This document shows, piece after piece, positions 1 through 8,941 of a stretch of DNA of 64,000 nucleotides. Each line of letters starts with the position of its first letter. Positions within the stretch are counted from its first letter, which is position 1. Where the stretch lies: positions 57,415 through 121,414 of the forward strand of contig JBKBLG010000009.1 of assembly GCA_046296295.1 (NCBI GenBank), given 5' to 3'. Below the pieces are notes generated by a model. The model saw only the letters and a program-made list of their open reading frames with translations. It searched no databases and was not told the origin of the DNA. The DNA is from UBA10646 sp046296295. Lineage in GTDB: Bacteria > Bacteroidota > Bacteroidia > Chitinophagales > Chitinophagaceae. The translations under genes and the position numbers were made by a program.

Positions 1-39
1 CCAGAACAACCCTTGTAACTTGGTTAGTAATTGCGTTAA

Positions 40-76
40 CATTTGCCGTAAGGCACAAAATACCTTACGGTAAATG
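40..76. repeat. Inverted pair of the 14-bp motif after dprA
   Basis: A one-mismatch minus copy (40-53) and an exact plus copy (63-76) face each other across a 9-nt spacer, so a transcript could fold a 14-bp stem with one G-U-type position. It lies 3 bp beyond the dprA stop codon and has no long T-run. It could act as a weak terminator or mRNA end. Confidence 0.8.
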
Positions 77-79
77 AAA

Positions 80-1168
80 CTATATTCTCATAAATAACTT
101 ACCGGGTTTAGCAGCTATTAATCCCATTAACTCTAGCGATAGTAATGCTGCTGCCACATCGCTGCTATTGCGCTGTACCATAAGCAGTAACTCATCAATA
201 TGTGTTGCTGCATCATATTGCAACTTTTGTAATATGATGCTTTCTGTTTCAGACAAATCAATAGCAAGCTGTTGTTGCTGCGGGGTAGTTTTTTTGCGCT
301 GCCAGCCTAACAAATTGGTAAGCTGTTCTGGAATAGGTAATACCGTAGCTTTATTGTGTTGTATGAGATATAAGCATCCTTCGCTTTTTTTATCGTTCCA
401 GCGGCCTGGTACAGCGAACACTTCTCTGCCGTAATTACTAGCCAGTTCGGCAGTAATCATACTACCACCTCTTGCTGCGGTTTCAACAACCACTAGTGCA
501 TCGGCTATGGCGGCAACTATACGGTTGCGACGCGGGAAATTGTGCTTATCGGGTTTTGTGAAAATATCAAACTCGGTAAGCAGTCCGCCACCTGCATCGA
601 GCATTTTTGTAGCCAAAGTTTTATGTTGGTGCGGATAAATGGTATGTAGCCCATGGGCTACTACGCCAATGGTTGGCAACTGTTGCTGCAGTGCTTGTTC
701 GTGTGCCGCAGCATCGATACCAAAAGCCATACCACTAAAAACAGTAGCTTGATGATTTTTTAACGTTGCCACTAATTTTTCTGTGGCCCATTTTCCGTAT
801 TCGGTGGGCGTGCGTGTACCAATAATGCTTACACTCTTTAAAGCATTTAGAGCATTGAGATTGCCTTGAAAGTAAAGCACAGTTGGGGCATCGTAACAAT
901 GCAATAACTTTTCTGGATACTGTGCATGTGCTTTGGTAAGTATTTGAATATGATGCTGCTCTGCATGCTGTATGATGGTATCCACCAAATGCCAATTGGC
1001 AAATGCTTTAATGGCTTCGGCCTTGCTAATGCCAACTTGTGGTACTTCGGCAATTTTATGGGTATCGGCTTTAAACACCGCTTCGGCAGTACCAAAATGT
1101 TCGGTTAAGTTACTGGCTAGAATGGTTCCTATACCTTCTACTAAGGTTAATGCAATATCGTAATACAT
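80..1168 (-). CDS. dprA: DNA processing protein DprA (Smf)
   Basis: DprA is a cytoplasmic protein that protects incoming single-stranded DNA and loads RecA during natural transformation. The 362 residues match the usual length. An N-terminal helix-hairpin-helix-like region (about 1-65) is followed by the Rossmann DprA core (about 70-285). The core carries IIGTRTPTEYG, SGMAFGIDAAAH and the segment PRRNRIVAAIADALVVVE with GGSMITAELA. A short C-terminal winged helix (about 300-362) follows. The ATG at 1168 is the first in the frame and gives the normal N-terminus. The gene stands alone. DprA occurs in many non-transforming species, so it does not prove competence, but it matters next to the dispersed motif. 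Confidence 0.95.
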   Translation of the reverse strand: MYYDIALTLVEGIGTILASNLTEHFGTAEAVFKADTHKIAEVPQVGISKAEAIKAFANWHLVDTIIQHAEQHHIQILTKAHAQYPEKLLHCYDAPTVLYFQGNLNALNALKSVSIIGTRTPTEYGKWATEKLVATLKNHQATVFSGMAFGIDAAAHEQALQQQLPTIGVVAHGLHTIYPHQHKTLATKMLDAGGGLLTEFDIFTKPDKHNFPRRNRIVAAIADALVVVETAARGGSMITAELASNYGREVFAVPGRWNDKKSEGCLYLIQHNKATVLPIPEQLTNLLGWQRKKTTPQQQQLAIDLSETESIILQKLQYDAATHIDELLLMVQRNSSDVAAALLSLELMGLIAAKPGKLFMRI

Positions 1169-1200
1169 AGCTAAAACGCAGTTACGATATTAATACATAA

Positions 1201-3102
1201 TTACATACCAATAACTTCTAATTCTGTTCTTCGGTTCAAAGCTCTTCCTTTTTCTGTGCTATTGGGAGCAATGGGCATGGTAGCGCCAAACCCTTTGGCA
1301 CGCAACCTTTCAGGAACTATACCCTTTCGTACCAGATAAGAAACCACTGCCCTAGCTCGCTGCTCACTTAAAAGCAGATTGGCTTTTTTATTACCTACAC
1401 TATCTGTATAACCATTAATTTGTAATGACAGCGTGGGATTTTCGTTCAATAACTGCCAAACTTGATCTAAGGCTAAAATACTTTCAGTGGTTAATTTCAC
1501 TTGGTTGTTATCGAACAAAATATTATCAACTATCAGTTTGCTACCTAATGTAATTGGTCTCAGATAAATGTTTTCAAAAAAGCTAGTGTCGGCTTTTCCT
1601 TGAGCATACAAAAGAGGTTTAGTATAAAACCAGTAGCCCTTTCTTCGAACACTCACTTGGTAATTAGTACCAACAGGCAAGGTTACAAAGTAATATCCTT
1701 CTTCATCAGTTTGTAAGCTACTAATTACTTTACGTGTTTGCTGGTTAATGAGTACAACCCTGCTGGGTAATCCTTTTTTTGTTACAGCATCTTTTACAAA
1801 ACCTTTGGTGTATAAAGTTCTTGCAGGGCGTAAGTGTTCAGGTAATTCAAACCGATAAATATCGAGGCCGCCTCTGCTATCGGCTCTATCGCTTGCATAG
1901 TAAGCATCTTTACCATTACCGGCTACGAAAATACTTCCTTCATGATCAATGGTATTAATGGGGTATCCAAGGTTTTGTGGCTGCGTCCACTGCCCACTAG
2001 TATCCTTTCTTACCAAAAACAAATCCATATTACCATAACCCGGTAAGCCGTTACTACAAAAGAAGAGTGTTTGTCCATCGGCATGCATCATTGGAGCTAA
2101 TTCATCGCCAGCAGTGTTAATAGTGGCACCTAAATTTTGTGCTTCGCTCCAAGTGCCATTTGCCTTGCGGTAACTTACGTAAATATCTTTGCCGCCATAG
2201 CCACCGGGTCTATCGCTTACAAAGTATAAAGCCATTTTATCTGGGCTTAATGTTGGGCCACTTTCATAGAAATCGGTATTCACTTGCGGACCGAGATTAA
2301 ATGCTTCGCTCCACCCTGTTGGTGTGAGTTGCGACATATAAATATCGAAATTACCATATCCTTTATGCCCAAAATTGCCAGCAAATACTAGCCATTCGCC
2401 GTCTTGAGAAATATTCAGAGCACCCTTACTTGGCTCATCATTAATACTACCTTTTATCATGGCTGCCTTACCATAAGCATGTTGCTCAGGTGTAAGTACG
2501 CTACTCATAAAATTTTCACGAAAGCCTTGTGCACGTCGTGTAAATACAAACAAACTATCATCGAGTGTGATACTCGGATAATACTCGCTATATGTACTAT
2601 TGATACTATCGCCTAAGTTGATTGGAACGAATTTGATTGCTGCATGTTGCTGCTGCATAGCTACTGCAAATTCGAAATTAGCTTTTCGGGCTAAGGCACT
2701 TTGCCTGCTTCTGTCACTTAATTTGGGTTGCTCTAAAAACTTGTTCACCGCAGTTAATGCTTCTTTAAACTTACCTAAGCCTGCCAGGTTGATGGAATAA
2801 GGCAAATAAAAAAAGCCAGTATGTGTGGTATCAAAAGCCATTACTTTTTCGAACCATATAACAGCACTATCATACATTTTTAATTCGCCATACACACCTG
2901 CTAGTGTAAGGTAAGGTTCATAATAAGTTGTATCGGCTTTTATAGAAGCTTGCAGTGTAGGAATTGATTGCCTGAAAGCATCATCTCGAACAAGCAATAA
3001 AGCTTGCTCATACAATTCAACGGATCGTTTATTGTATTGCTGCTGTGCCGCTACCACATTTACCGTAAGGTATGTTACTATAAAAATAAAAAACCACTTC
3101 AT
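1201..3102 (-). CDS. OmpA-family protein with TPR and PD40 propeller
   Basis: Outer membrane / periplasmic protein of 633 residues. The start is set at the ATG that opens a signal peptide (MKWFFIFIVTYLTVNVVAAQ); the frame runs open upstream but only through the intergenic hairpin. A TPR-like helical region (about 25-140) precedes WD40-like PD40 beta-propeller repeats (about 190-420, with repeats such as LYFVSDRPGGYGGKDIY). A carboxypeptidase-like fold (about 430-510) and a C-terminal OmpA peptidoglycan-binding domain (about 525-633, INGYTDSVGNKKANLLLSEQRA) follow. This architecture is common in Bacteroidota and resembles PorE and other type IX secretion accessory proteins. The exact partner is unknown. 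A copy of the dispersed motif encodes LTVN in the signal peptide. Confidence 0.88.
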   Translation of the reverse strand: MKWFFIFIVTYLTVNVVAAQQQYNKRSVELYEQALLLVRDDAFRQSIPTLQASIKADTTYYEPYLTLAGVYGELKMYDSAVIWFEKVMAFDTTHTGFFYLPYSINLAGLGKFKEALTAVNKFLEQPKLSDRSRQSALARKANFEFAVAMQQQHAAIKFVPINLGDSINSTYSEYYPSITLDDSLFVFTRRAQGFRENFMSSVLTPEQHAYGKAAMIKGSINDEPSKGALNISQDGEWLVFAGNFGHKGYGNFDIYMSQLTPTGWSEAFNLGPQVNTDFYESGPTLSPDKMALYFVSDRPGGYGGKDIYVSYRKANGTWSEAQNLGATINTAGDELAPMMHADGQTLFFCSNGLPGYGNMDLFLVRKDTSGQWTQPQNLGYPINTIDHEGSIFVAGNGKDAYYASDRADSRGGLDIYRFELPEHLRPARTLYTKGFVKDAVTKKGLPSRVVLINQQTRKVISSLQTDEEGYYFVTLPVGTNYQVSVRRKGYWFYTKPLLYAQGKADTSFFENIYLRPITLGSKLIVDNILFDNNQVKLTTESILALDQVWQLLNENPTLSLQINGYTDSVGNKKANLLLSEQRARAVVSYLVRKGIVPERLRAKGFGATMPIAPNSTEKGRALNRRTELEVIGM

Positions 3103-3146
3103 GCCACAATGTACTGAAACCATGTTTAAAAGCTTGTTAACTACAA

Positions 3147-3168
3147 AAGGGCAGCCATGGCTGCCCTT
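3147..3168 (-). terminator. Palindromic terminator after glycogen phosphorylase
   Basis: A perfect 22-bp palindrome (AAGGGCAGCC centred on ATGG) reads on the minus strand into a short T-run. It sits 33 bp past the phosphorylase stop and upstream of the OmpA-family start, so it probably ends the phosphorylase transcript. Confidence 0.75.
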
Positions 3169-3200
3169 CGGAATAAAGCAATACACTTACGTGTAAATGA

Positions 3201-4853
3201 TTATTTGTATAGTAACTCATAATATTCGTGTGCCATTCGATTACTATCGAATTGGAAGCGAACATCACGCATACCATTTTTAACAATATCTCGCCAAGTG
3301 TCTTTGCTTTCGTAATACAATGGCATGATTTGCTTTTCAAGAATATCGTAGATATGGTTTAAATCATAATCGTCTTGATCATGCACTGTCATATTTTCAT
3401 AATCGGCCATTGGTACTACAAAGCCGTTATTGGCATGGTTAATAAACTCAGGTATCCAACCATCGTTCGTACTAAAGTTAACAGCACCATTCATAGCGGC
3501 AGTCATACCACTGGTTCCACTAGCTTCACGTGGTACACGAGGGTTGTTAAGCCATACATCGGCGGCTTGTTTCAAACGCTTACTCAAGGTGAGTTCGTAA
3601 CCAATTACAACAGCCATGTTATTGTACTCTTTACTAATTTGTACTAAGTTGTTGAACTGGCTAATAGCCGGATAATCTACCGGATAAGGCTTACCTGCCC
3701 AAATGATTTGAACTGGGTACTTGGTATTACGCATTAGTGCATCGAAACGTTCACGCTCCCAGGTTAATAAGTCGGCACGCTTATAGCCTGCAAAACGGCG
3801 TGCCCAAACAATGGTTAAAATGTTAGGATTGAAAAGCTTACCTGTTTGATCTGCAACAATTTCGAAAGCACGTTTTTTGAGATATTGCTTTCTATCGTCG
3901 AACTTATCATTGTCTTTATTTTCCATTGCAGTATATAACTGCTTATCGGCCCAATACTTCCAGTTTTGAGCATTGGTGATAGAAATAATTGGACAAATGT
4001 TATTGTACTTACCCCACATTCTACGGCTAACATCGCCATGTAGTGCCGATACACCATTACTCAAGCGAGCAAAACGCAATGCTGCAAGGCTATGGTTAAA
4101 TTGATCGTCTTCAGTGCCTGTAACACGGCGAACTTCATCGAGTGTTAGGCCGCAGAAATAACTCATTTTATGGCACAAATAAATATCGTGCTTTTCGTTA
4201 CCCGCCTCTTCAGGTGTGTGTGTAGTGAACACGAGGTGCTTACGCACCATATCAACACTCTTGAATTTGTTTAATAAATAGAAGGCTGAAGAAATACCAT
4301 GCGCTTCGTTTAAATGGTAAAGATCGGGGTTAAAGTTAAGTTCGTCGATCAGCTTAGCACCACCAACACCTAACAAAATGAATTGAGCAATTTTGGTGCT
4401 CACATTCGCATCGTACAAACGGTGGGAAATGGTTTGGCTTACATAATCGTTCTCTGGAAGGTCGGTTGTTAATAAAAACATGGGGGCTGTTTTGAACGTT
4501 TCGGGGTTCAAATACAACGCTTTAACCCATACCGGATGGTCGTGTACCAGAATTTGGAACTTAATACCAGTATCTTCTAAGAAACTGTAAATTTTTTCCA
4601 TCCAGCCTACTTGCAGGGTTTGATCCTGGTTGCGTGCTTGATCGTAGTAACCATATTTCCATAAGATACCAATACCTATTAAGTTTTGGCGTAACTCGTA
4701 AGCACTACGCATGTGGCTACCCGCCAAAAAGCCTAAGCCACCACTGTATATTTTTAATGGCTGGTGAACAGCAAATTCCATTGAGAAGTAGGCTACCTTT
4801 TTCTTGTAACGCTCGTCAATAGCAAAAGGAACCTGAAAATTTCTAAAGTTCAT
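3201..4853 (-). CDS. glgP: Alpha-glucan (glycogen) phosphorylase, short form
   Basis: A GT35 phosphorylase that releases glucose-1-phosphate from glycogen or maltodextrin using pyridoxal phosphate. The 550-residue length fits the short, unregulated GlgP form, not the 800-residue animal/E. coli form. Diagnostic segments are YFSMEFAVHQPLKIYSGGLG at the N-terminus, the HLNEAHG region (about 180), ILTIVWARRFAGYKRADLL (about 345) and the PLP-pocket motif PREASGTSGMTAAMNGAVN (about 445). The ATG at 4853 is the natural start. Branching enzyme lies 7.7 kb away on the other strand, so the glycogen genes are nearby but not in one operon. Confidence 0.93.
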   Translation of the reverse strand: MNFRNFQVPFAIDERYKKKVAYFSMEFAVHQPLKIYSGGLGFLAGSHMRSAYELRQNLIGIGILWKYGYYDQARNQDQTLQVGWMEKIYSFLEDTGIKFQILVHDHPVWVKALYLNPETFKTAPMFLLTTDLPENDYVSQTISHRLYDANVSTKIAQFILLGVGGAKLIDELNFNPDLYHLNEAHGISSAFYLLNKFKSVDMVRKHLVFTTHTPEEAGNEKHDIYLCHKMSYFCGLTLDEVRRVTGTEDDQFNHSLAALRFARLSNGVSALHGDVSRRMWGKYNNICPIISITNAQNWKYWADKQLYTAMENKDNDKFDDRKQYLKKRAFEIVADQTGKLFNPNILTIVWARRFAGYKRADLLTWERERFDALMRNTKYPVQIIWAGKPYPVDYPAISQFNNLVQISKEYNNMAVVIGYELTLSKRLKQAADVWLNNPRVPREASGTSGMTAAMNGAVNFSTNDGWIPEFINHANNGFVVPMADYENMTVHDQDDYDLNHIYDILEKQIMPLYYESKDTWRDIVKNGMRDVRFQFDSNRMAHEYYELLYK

Positions 4854-4979
4854 AAAAGCAGATTTCTATTTTCAATTGTGCAATATAGTAGACTTTATCC
4901 AAAATGTATTTTTTACACATTAAATCATCTACAGTTGTACGATTAACGCAGGAAAACTACATTTTAATCGGGAGATAAC

Positions 4980-5972
4980 CTATGATTTTTTACTTGTTGA
5001 ACCGCTATTACCCTTATTTGCAACAGATGTTTTCTTTTTACGGTAAGTATCGTTAATTTGGCATTTTATGCCTCGATAGTTGCCACAGTTACCTTGTTCT
5101 TTCACTTTCACTTCGTTGCCTTCAAATGAAAACTCTATCACACATGGGTCTCCGCTTTTTTGGTACACTGCTTTTTTAGGGCTTACAAGCTTAATGTTTC
5201 CTTTAATTTCACCTTTGCAGTCGGCATTTTTTTCAAAATAATAGAACAAGCGATAATCGTTTTCGTTAGCACCATCGCGTAAGCTTAGTAAAAACTTACC
5301 CTCTTTCTTGTAATCGCCACTGAGTGGTTGTGTTTGTGGCAAGGTATCAATCGGATTCACAATAGTAGCTGTTCTCGCTTTATCTTCATTGGTTTCTTGC
5401 ATAATTAAAGAGAACCCGGTTGGTGTTAGTACAGCATAGCTATTACGTGTGAATGCTGCTTCACTACTACTTATTTTCTTTTCTTTTACTTGCGTAAATG
5501 TTGGCTCTTTATTTACCGTAAGGCTTTGTTTATAGCCATCTTTACCTGTGTTGTCTAATAGTTGCTGCCAACCGGCAAATTTTTGTTTTTCATTGAAATA
5601 TAGTACTAATGCGGTTAATTTTTTATCACCTTGCTTTGCCACGACTAATAAATAGGTTTCTTTTCCCTTTTCAATTCTACCCAATGGATGTAAACACCAT
5701 TTTCCATTAGCAGTATAGCCTAACGCTTTTGCAACTGAATCGGGCACAAATTGAATAAAGGCTTTATAGCCGATGGTAAGGGTATCCATTCTGCGAGCCA
5801 TGGATGTATCTTGGAGTGTGTAAGGCAGTTTAATGCTGGGAAAAACCTGCATAAACTCGTTGCGCTTAACCGCTACTTCGCCTTGTAGAGATGGCTTTGG
5901 AGCATCGCCTCCGCAGGCCAATAACATCAAACTGCATAGTATAACTAAGTAGCTACAAATAATACGTTGCAT
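4980..5972 (-). CDS. Hypothetical lipoprotein
   Basis: Unrecognised 330-residue protein. The N-terminus has a lipoprotein signal peptide ending in the lipobox LLAC (Cys 20), followed by GG, which predicts a lipidated envelope protein. The rest is soluble and rich in beta-prone segments. A C-terminal part (about 225-310, with DYRLFYYFEKNADCKGEIKG and three further cysteines) looks like a separate small domain, followed by a Ser/Lys/Gly-rich tail. A motif copy encodes SLTVNKEP around residue 152. The gene stands alone between convergently and divergently transcribed neighbours. No function can be assigned. Confidence 0.75.
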   Translation of the reverse strand: MQRIICSYLVILCSLMLLACGGDAPKPSLQGEVAVKRNEFMQVFPSIKLPYTLQDTSMARRMDTLTIGYKAFIQFVPDSVAKALGYTANGKWCLHPLGRIEKGKETYLLVVAKQGDKKLTALVLYFNEKQKFAGWQQLLDNTGKDGYKQSLTVNKEPTFTQVKEKKISSSEAAFTRNSYAVLTPTGFSLIMQETNEDKARTATIVNPIDTLPQTQPLSGDYKKEGKFLLSLRDGANENDYRLFYYFEKNADCKGEIKGNIKLVSPKKAVYQKSGDPCVIEFSFEGNEVKVKEQGNCGNYRGIKCQINDTYRKKKTSVANKGNSGSTSKKS

Positions 5973-6014
5973 ATAAGAATATGAATGGCTAAAATAGGTA
6001 TTGCAATTATAGTT

Positions 6015-6078
6015 GCGATTTTTTTTACCGAAAGGGTAATTTTTGATTTATGAATCGCAAGATTTAGATTTGCCTAAA
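6015..6078. promoter_or_regulatory. Candidate DtxR/MntR-type operator before the regulator gene
   Basis: TTTAGATTTGCCTAAA at 6063-6078 is an imperfect palindrome with TTTAG/CTAAA half sites, very like known MntR/DtxR-family boxes (TTTAGGC...GCCTAAA). It ends 10 bp before the GTG start of the DtxR-family gene, a position suited to autoregulation. A further inverted pair, TTGCGATT (6015) and AATCGCAA (6054), brackets the promoter region. Binding by the adjacent regulator is inferred. Confidence 0.6.
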
Positions 6079-6088
6079 AATAAAATTA

Positions 6089-6751
6089 GTGGCACTTCAA
6101 CTTTCTATTACAGAAGAAAACTACCTTAAAGCTATTTATCACTTACAGCAAACTAACGACAAGGTTAGTACCAACGATTTGGCAGCTAGCTTGCATACAA
6201 AAGCTGCTTCGGTAACCGATATGTTGAAGAAACTAAGCCAAAAAAAATTGGTTGATTATGAGCCTTACATGGGTTTCACATTAAGTGAGTCGGGATTAGG
6301 CACTGCACTTGCCATTATTAGAAAGCACCGACTTTGGGAGTATTTTTTAGTTGAGCACTTGCAATTTGGCTGGGATGAAGTACATGCTGTTGCAGAGGAA
6401 TTAGAGCATATTACCAGTACACTTTTAGTGGATCGTTTAGATGCTTTTTTAGGGTATCCGAAATTTGACCCTCACGGCGATCCTATTCCTGATATTAATG
6501 GCAAGATGGTACTATTGAAACAAATTAACCTTACCGATGCCCCACTACAACACACTGTTACTGTTAGTAGCGTTGGTAGCCAAAGCACGGCATTGTTAGA
6601 GATGCTGAAAACTAAAAACATTCTCATTGGTACTTCGCTAAAAGTAGTTGAACGCTTTGCGTTTGACAACTCTATGGATATTGAAATTAACGGCGGCAAA
6701 CTCTTGAATATCAGTCAACAACTTGCACAAACTTTATTTGTAACTATTTAG
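6089..6751 (+). CDS. DtxR/MntR-family metal-dependent transcriptional regulator
   Basis: A 220-residue repressor of metal uptake genes that binds DNA when loaded with Mn2+ or Fe2+. The N-terminal winged helix (about 5-65, SITEENYLKAIYHL ... AASVTDMLKKLSQKKLVDY) is followed by the metal-binding dimerisation domain (about 70-140, HRLWEYFLVEHLQFGWDEVH, then HGDPIP). A C-terminal FeoA/SH3-like domain (about 150-220) completes the long DtxR architecture. The frame begins with GTG at 6089; no better ATG is present before the conserved SITEENYLKAIY. It is 3 bp upstream of a ZIP transporter, which suggests one operon for manganese, iron or zinc uptake. The metal cannot be told from sequence. Confidence 0.9.
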   Translation: MALQLSITEENYLKAIYHLQQTNDKVSTNDLAASLHTKAASVTDMLKKLSQKKLVDYEPYMGFTLSESGLGTALAIIRKHRLWEYFLVEHLQFGWDEVHAVAEELEHITSTLLVDRLDAFLGYPKFDPHGDPIPDINGKMVLLKQINLTDAPLQHTVTVSSVGSQSTALLEMLKTKNILIGTSLKVVERFAFDNSMDIEINGGKLLNISQQLAQTLFVTI

Positions 6752-6754
6752 TAT

Positions 6755-7579
6755 ATGGAAGCAATAGTTCAATACTTTAATACGCTTACACCTGTTTGGG
6801 CAGCTTTATTGGGCGGTTTATTCACTTGGGCAGTAACATCGTTAGGAAGCAGTTTGGTTTTTTTGTTTAGAAATGTTAGCCGGAGCATTATGGACACAAT
6901 GCTAGGTTTAAGCGGCGGTATTATGCTTGCTGCAAGCTTTTTTAGCTTGCTAAAGCCAAGTATTGAAATGAGTGAAATAAGCTTCCCCACCATGCCATGG
7001 ATGCCAGCAGTAGTTGGCTTTGCATTAGGAGCATTGTTTGTATTTGGCCTCGATAAGCTTACACCGCATCTTCATTTAAACTTTCAAACAAATCAGGCTG
7101 AAGGTATTAGCACAAGTTGGCAACGCACAACTTTATTGGTGCTTGCCATCACACTACATAACATACCAGAAGGCCTAGCGGTAGGCGTGGTATTTGGAGC
7201 TGCAGCACAAGGTGTTGGCGATGCAACAATGGCTAGTGCCATTGCCTTGGCGATTGGTATTGGTTTACAAGATTTTCCAGAAGGTTTTGCGGTTAGCATG
7301 CCCTTACGCCGACTTGGATTAAGTCGCAGAAGAAGCTTTGTGTACGGTTCATTATCGGCTATAGTTGAACCTATTTTTGCAGTAATTGGTGCTGTTGCCA
7401 TAATGTTTATGCAAAGCTTTTTACCATTTGCATTGGCTTTTGCAGCAGGTGCCATGATTTTCGTAGTAGTAGAAGAAGTGATTCCTGAAACACAGCAAGA
7501 TAAATTCACCGATGTTGCTGCACTCGGATTTATTGCCGGATTTCTAATTATGATGTTTTTAGATGTAAGTCTCGGCTAG
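6755..7579 (+). CDS. ZIP-family divalent metal transporter
   Basis: Inner membrane importer of 274 residues with about eight hydrophobic segments. Both ZIP signatures are present: HNIPEGLAVGV in helix 4 (about 131) and QDFPEGFAVSMP in helix 5 (about 170), which form the binuclear metal site. Glutamates in the last helices (VVEEVIPE) fit the family. It follows the DtxR-type regulator by 3 bp, so the pair is probably co-transcribed and the transporter repressed when metal is plentiful. It resembles the ZupT/GufA branch. Substrate could be Zn2+, Mn2+ or Fe2+. Confidence 0.9.
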   Translation: MEAIVQYFNTLTPVWAALLGGLFTWAVTSLGSSLVFLFRNVSRSIMDTMLGLSGGIMLAASFFSLLKPSIEMSEISFPTMPWMPAVVGFALGALFVFGLDKLTPHLHLNFQTNQAEGISTSWQRTTLLVLAITLHNIPEGLAVGVVFGAAAQGVGDATMASAIALAIGIGLQDFPEGFAVSMPLRRLGLSRRRSFVYGSLSAIVEPIFAVIGAVAIMFMQSFLPFALAFAAGAMIFVVVEEVIPETQQDKFTDVAALGFIAGFLIMMFLDVSLG

Positions 7580-7633
7580 TTTTTCAAAAATAAATATATT
7601 TATATGCGTTTAAAATACCACGTATAAAAATAT

Positions 7634-8941
7634 ATGATACATGAAAATCTGCTGGCTTTCATTTGGCAATATCGCTATTACAGCAAGCAATTATACACTA
7701 CTCAAGGAGAAACATTAAGTGTTATACAACCGGGGTTAAAAAACACCCACGAAGGCCCCGACTTTACAAATGCTACTATACAAGTACAAGGTACTACCCT
7801 TGTTGGCAATGTAGAAATTCATGTGAAAGCGAGCGATTGGTATGCACATCATCATACTGCTAATGAGCACTATCGCAATGTTATTCTGCATGTAGTTTGG
7901 GATGCCGATGCAGCAATTCATTTACCGCAAGGCACCCATCTACCAACGCTGGCACTATGCAATTTTGTTAGCCAACATTTGCTGGCACAGTATCGGCAAC
8001 TTATGTTACATCAGCAAACCATTAGTTGTAGTTGGGCGTTGCCGGCATTGAGTAATTTAGGATGGCAAGCCTGGTTAGAACGCTTGGCTATAGAACGCCT
8101 TACGGCAAAATTTAACGCTATTAGTAATCGCTTATCGGTAACGCAGCAACATTGGGAACAAGTTCTATGGGAGCTTACAGCAAGGTATTTTGGAGGTACT
8201 GTGAACGGTGATTTATTTGCCAATACTGCAGCACAATTACCTGTTACAACACTTGCAAAATGTAAGCATCAGCCAGATGTTTTGATGGCACTTTGTTTTG
8301 GCACAGCACAGTTGCTACCTATAGCATCGAACGATAACGATGCTTACACTACACATCTTATACAACAATACAAGTTTGGTGTTAAAGCATATCGCATTGC
8401 AAGCTCGCAGCATTATACACCTGCTTATTTACGCATGCGACCGCACCAATTTCCGACCATTCGAATGGCTCAGTTAGCCACATTGGTATTAGAACAGCAA
8501 CATTTGTTTTCGAAAATACTTGCAGCAGAAAATATATATGAGGTTAAAGGGTTGTTCACCACAACAGCGCCAGAATACTGGCATCACCGCTATCGTTTTA
8601 ATGATTTACCTATGCTCAAAAAACAACCTAAAACTACAGGAGAACAGTTATTAAATAGTATTTGTATTAACGTAGTAGTACCGCTACTTTTTGCATATGG
8701 TAAGTACCATCAACAAGAACAAAAACAACAACAAGCGATTGATTGGTTGCAACAATTACCGGCAGAGGTGAATCATGTTACGAAACAATTTAAACAATAC
8801 GGAGTGGTAGCAAATAACGCCATGATGTCGCAAGGGTTACTGCAACTTCAACAACAATATTGTAGTAACAAACACTGCCTTTCATGTGCCGTGGGCAATG
8901 CTGTGCTTAAGAAAGCTACAACAACAAGCGCCACATTGTAA
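7634..8941 (+). CDS. DUF2851 family protein
   Basis: A 435-residue cytoplasmic protein of a family found almost only in Bacteroidota, with no known activity. The N-terminal block is diagnostic: ENLLAFIWQYRYYS, then the GLKNTHEGPDFTNATI motif and VGNVEIHVKASDW, whose acidic and His residues look like a nuclease-type active site (inference). The C-terminal end has a Cys cluster (CSNKHCLSCAVGN). A motif copy encodes HLPQGTH near residue 97. Its last 26 bp overlap the end of the opposite-strand GLPGLI gene. Confidence 0.85.
   Translation: MIHENLLAFIWQYRYYSKQLYTTQGETLSVIQPGLKNTHEGPDFTNATIQVQGTTLVGNVEIHVKASDWYAHHHTANEHYRNVILHVVWDADAAIHLPQGTHLPTLALCNFVSQHLLAQYRQLMLHQQTISCSWALPALSNLGWQAWLERLAIERLTAKFNAISNRLSVTQQHWEQVLWELTARYFGGTVNGDLFANTAAQLPVTTLAKCKHQPDVLMALCFGTAQLLPIASNDNDAYTTHLIQQYKFGVKAYRIASSQHYTPAYLRMRPHQFPTIRMAQLATLVLEQQHLFSKILAAENIYEVKGLFTTTAPEYWHHRYRFNDLPMLKKQPKTTGEQLLNSICINVVVPLLFAYGKYHQQEQKQQQAIDWLQQLPAEVNHVTKQFKQYGVVANNAMMSQGLLQLQQQYCSNKHCLSCAVGNAVLKKATTTSATL

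Noticed and set aside
7093..7509. 138-codon open frame on the minus strand inside the ZIP gene
   Set aside because: Antisense to a well-conserved transporter; its sequence is a Pro/Ala/Thr-rich mirror of the real frame.
8916..8941. Overlap of DUF2851 and GLPGLI genes as a sign of a wrong call
   Set aside because: Both frames are well supported to their stops; a 26-bp convergent overlap is ordinary.
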